6,329 nt of DNA from NCBI GenBank assembly GCA_900768695.1, contig CAAGDY010000459.1, positions 1 through 6,329 on the forward strand, read 5' to 3'. Under the pieces are notes generated by a model that saw only the letters and a list, made by a program, of their open reading frames with translations, had not been told where the DNA came from and did not search any database. Position 1 is the first letter of the stretch. Every line of letters begins with the position of its first letter. The position numbers and the translations under genes are program-made. Source of the DNA: an uncultured Anaerovibrio sp. (GTDB lineage: Bacteria > Bacillota > Negativicutes > Selenomonadales > Selenomonadaceae). Of this stretch, positions 6,015 through 6,329 are shown in pieces.

Positions 6015-6329
6015 CTACTCACAGGCCGGCCCATATTCATTTACCCCCTGCTGGCCCTTGATAATGGCCAGCGCCGCAAACAGCACGATGCCATAAGCAC
6101 ACATCAGGTTGCTCAGCCATGCCTCACCCATTTTCAGGGCGGCAATGCTGCCCGCCACATGGACAACCGGCAACAGGAGCCAGATGCCGCCCTTGCCCAG
6201 ATCATGCAGCCGCCGCACATCAAAGCTCAGGGTAATCAAACGGGCTATAATCGCCACAAACGCAATCAGCACGGTTTCCATGGTTTCCTGCTCCAGGGCT
6301 CCATTGCCAAATATCGCCAAAAAAGCGGC
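6015..6329 (-). CDS. DUF805 family membrane protein (5' end outside window)
   Basis: The C-terminal 104 residues of a small inner-membrane protein are visible; the frame stays open to the right edge, so the true start is outside and the TTG at 6320 need not be used. The DUF805 hallmarks are present: RRLHDLGKGG near visible residue 39, followed by a Trp/Leu membrane segment (WLLLP), and GVNEYGP close to the C-terminus. Three hydrophobic stretches can be seen, near visible residues 18-36, 48-62 and 70-90. Members are usually about 110-160 residues, so perhaps 20-50 residues are missing. The molecular function of DUF805 proteins is unknown, and nothing here suggests one. The stop is followed within 15 bases by a strong intrinsic terminator, so this gene ends its transcription unit and is separate from topB. 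Confidence 0.88.
   Translation of the reverse strand, partial: AAFLAIFGNGALEQETMETVLIAFVAIIARLITLSFDVRRLHDLGKGGIWLLLPVVHVAGSIAALKMGEAWLSNLMCAYGIVLFAALAIIKGQQGVNEYGPACE

Noticed and set aside
5846..6061. Plus-strand open frame of 71 codons through the intergenic region
   Set aside because: It crosses the terminator and the end of the DUF805 gene, has no ribosome binding site that I can see and no recognisable protein features.

Overview
The window looks like ordinary bacterial chromosome of moderate GC content, with every recognisable gene on the minus strand. Reading in the direction of transcription (right to left) it holds: the C-terminal part of a DUF805 membrane protein (cut by the right edge), an intrinsic terminator, an AT-rich spacer with a good sigma-70-type promoter, topB (DNA topoisomerase III), a 195-base spacer made largely of short degenerate tandem repeats, a DUF21/CBS/CorC-type membrane transporter ('hemolysin family'), and an Uup-type ABC-F ATPase whose last few codons run off the left edge. 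No rRNA, tRNA, IS element, phage gene or CRISPR array is visible.

The organism cannot be fixed from this sequence. The gene content, the GTG and TTG starts with purine-rich Shine-Dalgarno sequences, and the protein style suggest a Firmicutes-like anaerobe, perhaps a Negativicutes or clostridial lineage. That is inference. TopB closely resembles the E. coli-type enzyme (HAGDPDREGQ Toprim block, TTYPRSD active-site block) but adds a C-terminal zinc ribbon and acidic, Asn/Asp-rich low-complexity segments.

Layout: 1-1937 ABC-F (uup-like, minus, 3' partial); 1938-1967 short gap, likely the same transcript; 1968-3347 DUF21-CBS-CorC transporter (minus, TTG start); 3348-3542 repeat-rich leader/spacer with an 11-bp tandem array; 3543-5807 topB (minus, GTG start); 5808-5952 topB promoter region with a TTGCA dyad, helically spaced TGCA motifs and A-tracts; 5953-6000 terminator for the DUF805 gene; 6015-6329 DUF805 protein (minus, 5' partial).

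The genes do not form an obvious dedicated system. TopB resolves DNA recombination and replication intermediates, the CorC-type protein probably handles divalent cations, and the Uup-like ATPase acts on ribosomes or branched DNA. I see no convincing new biological system. The most unusual parts are the two non-coding spacers and the acidic insert in TopB.
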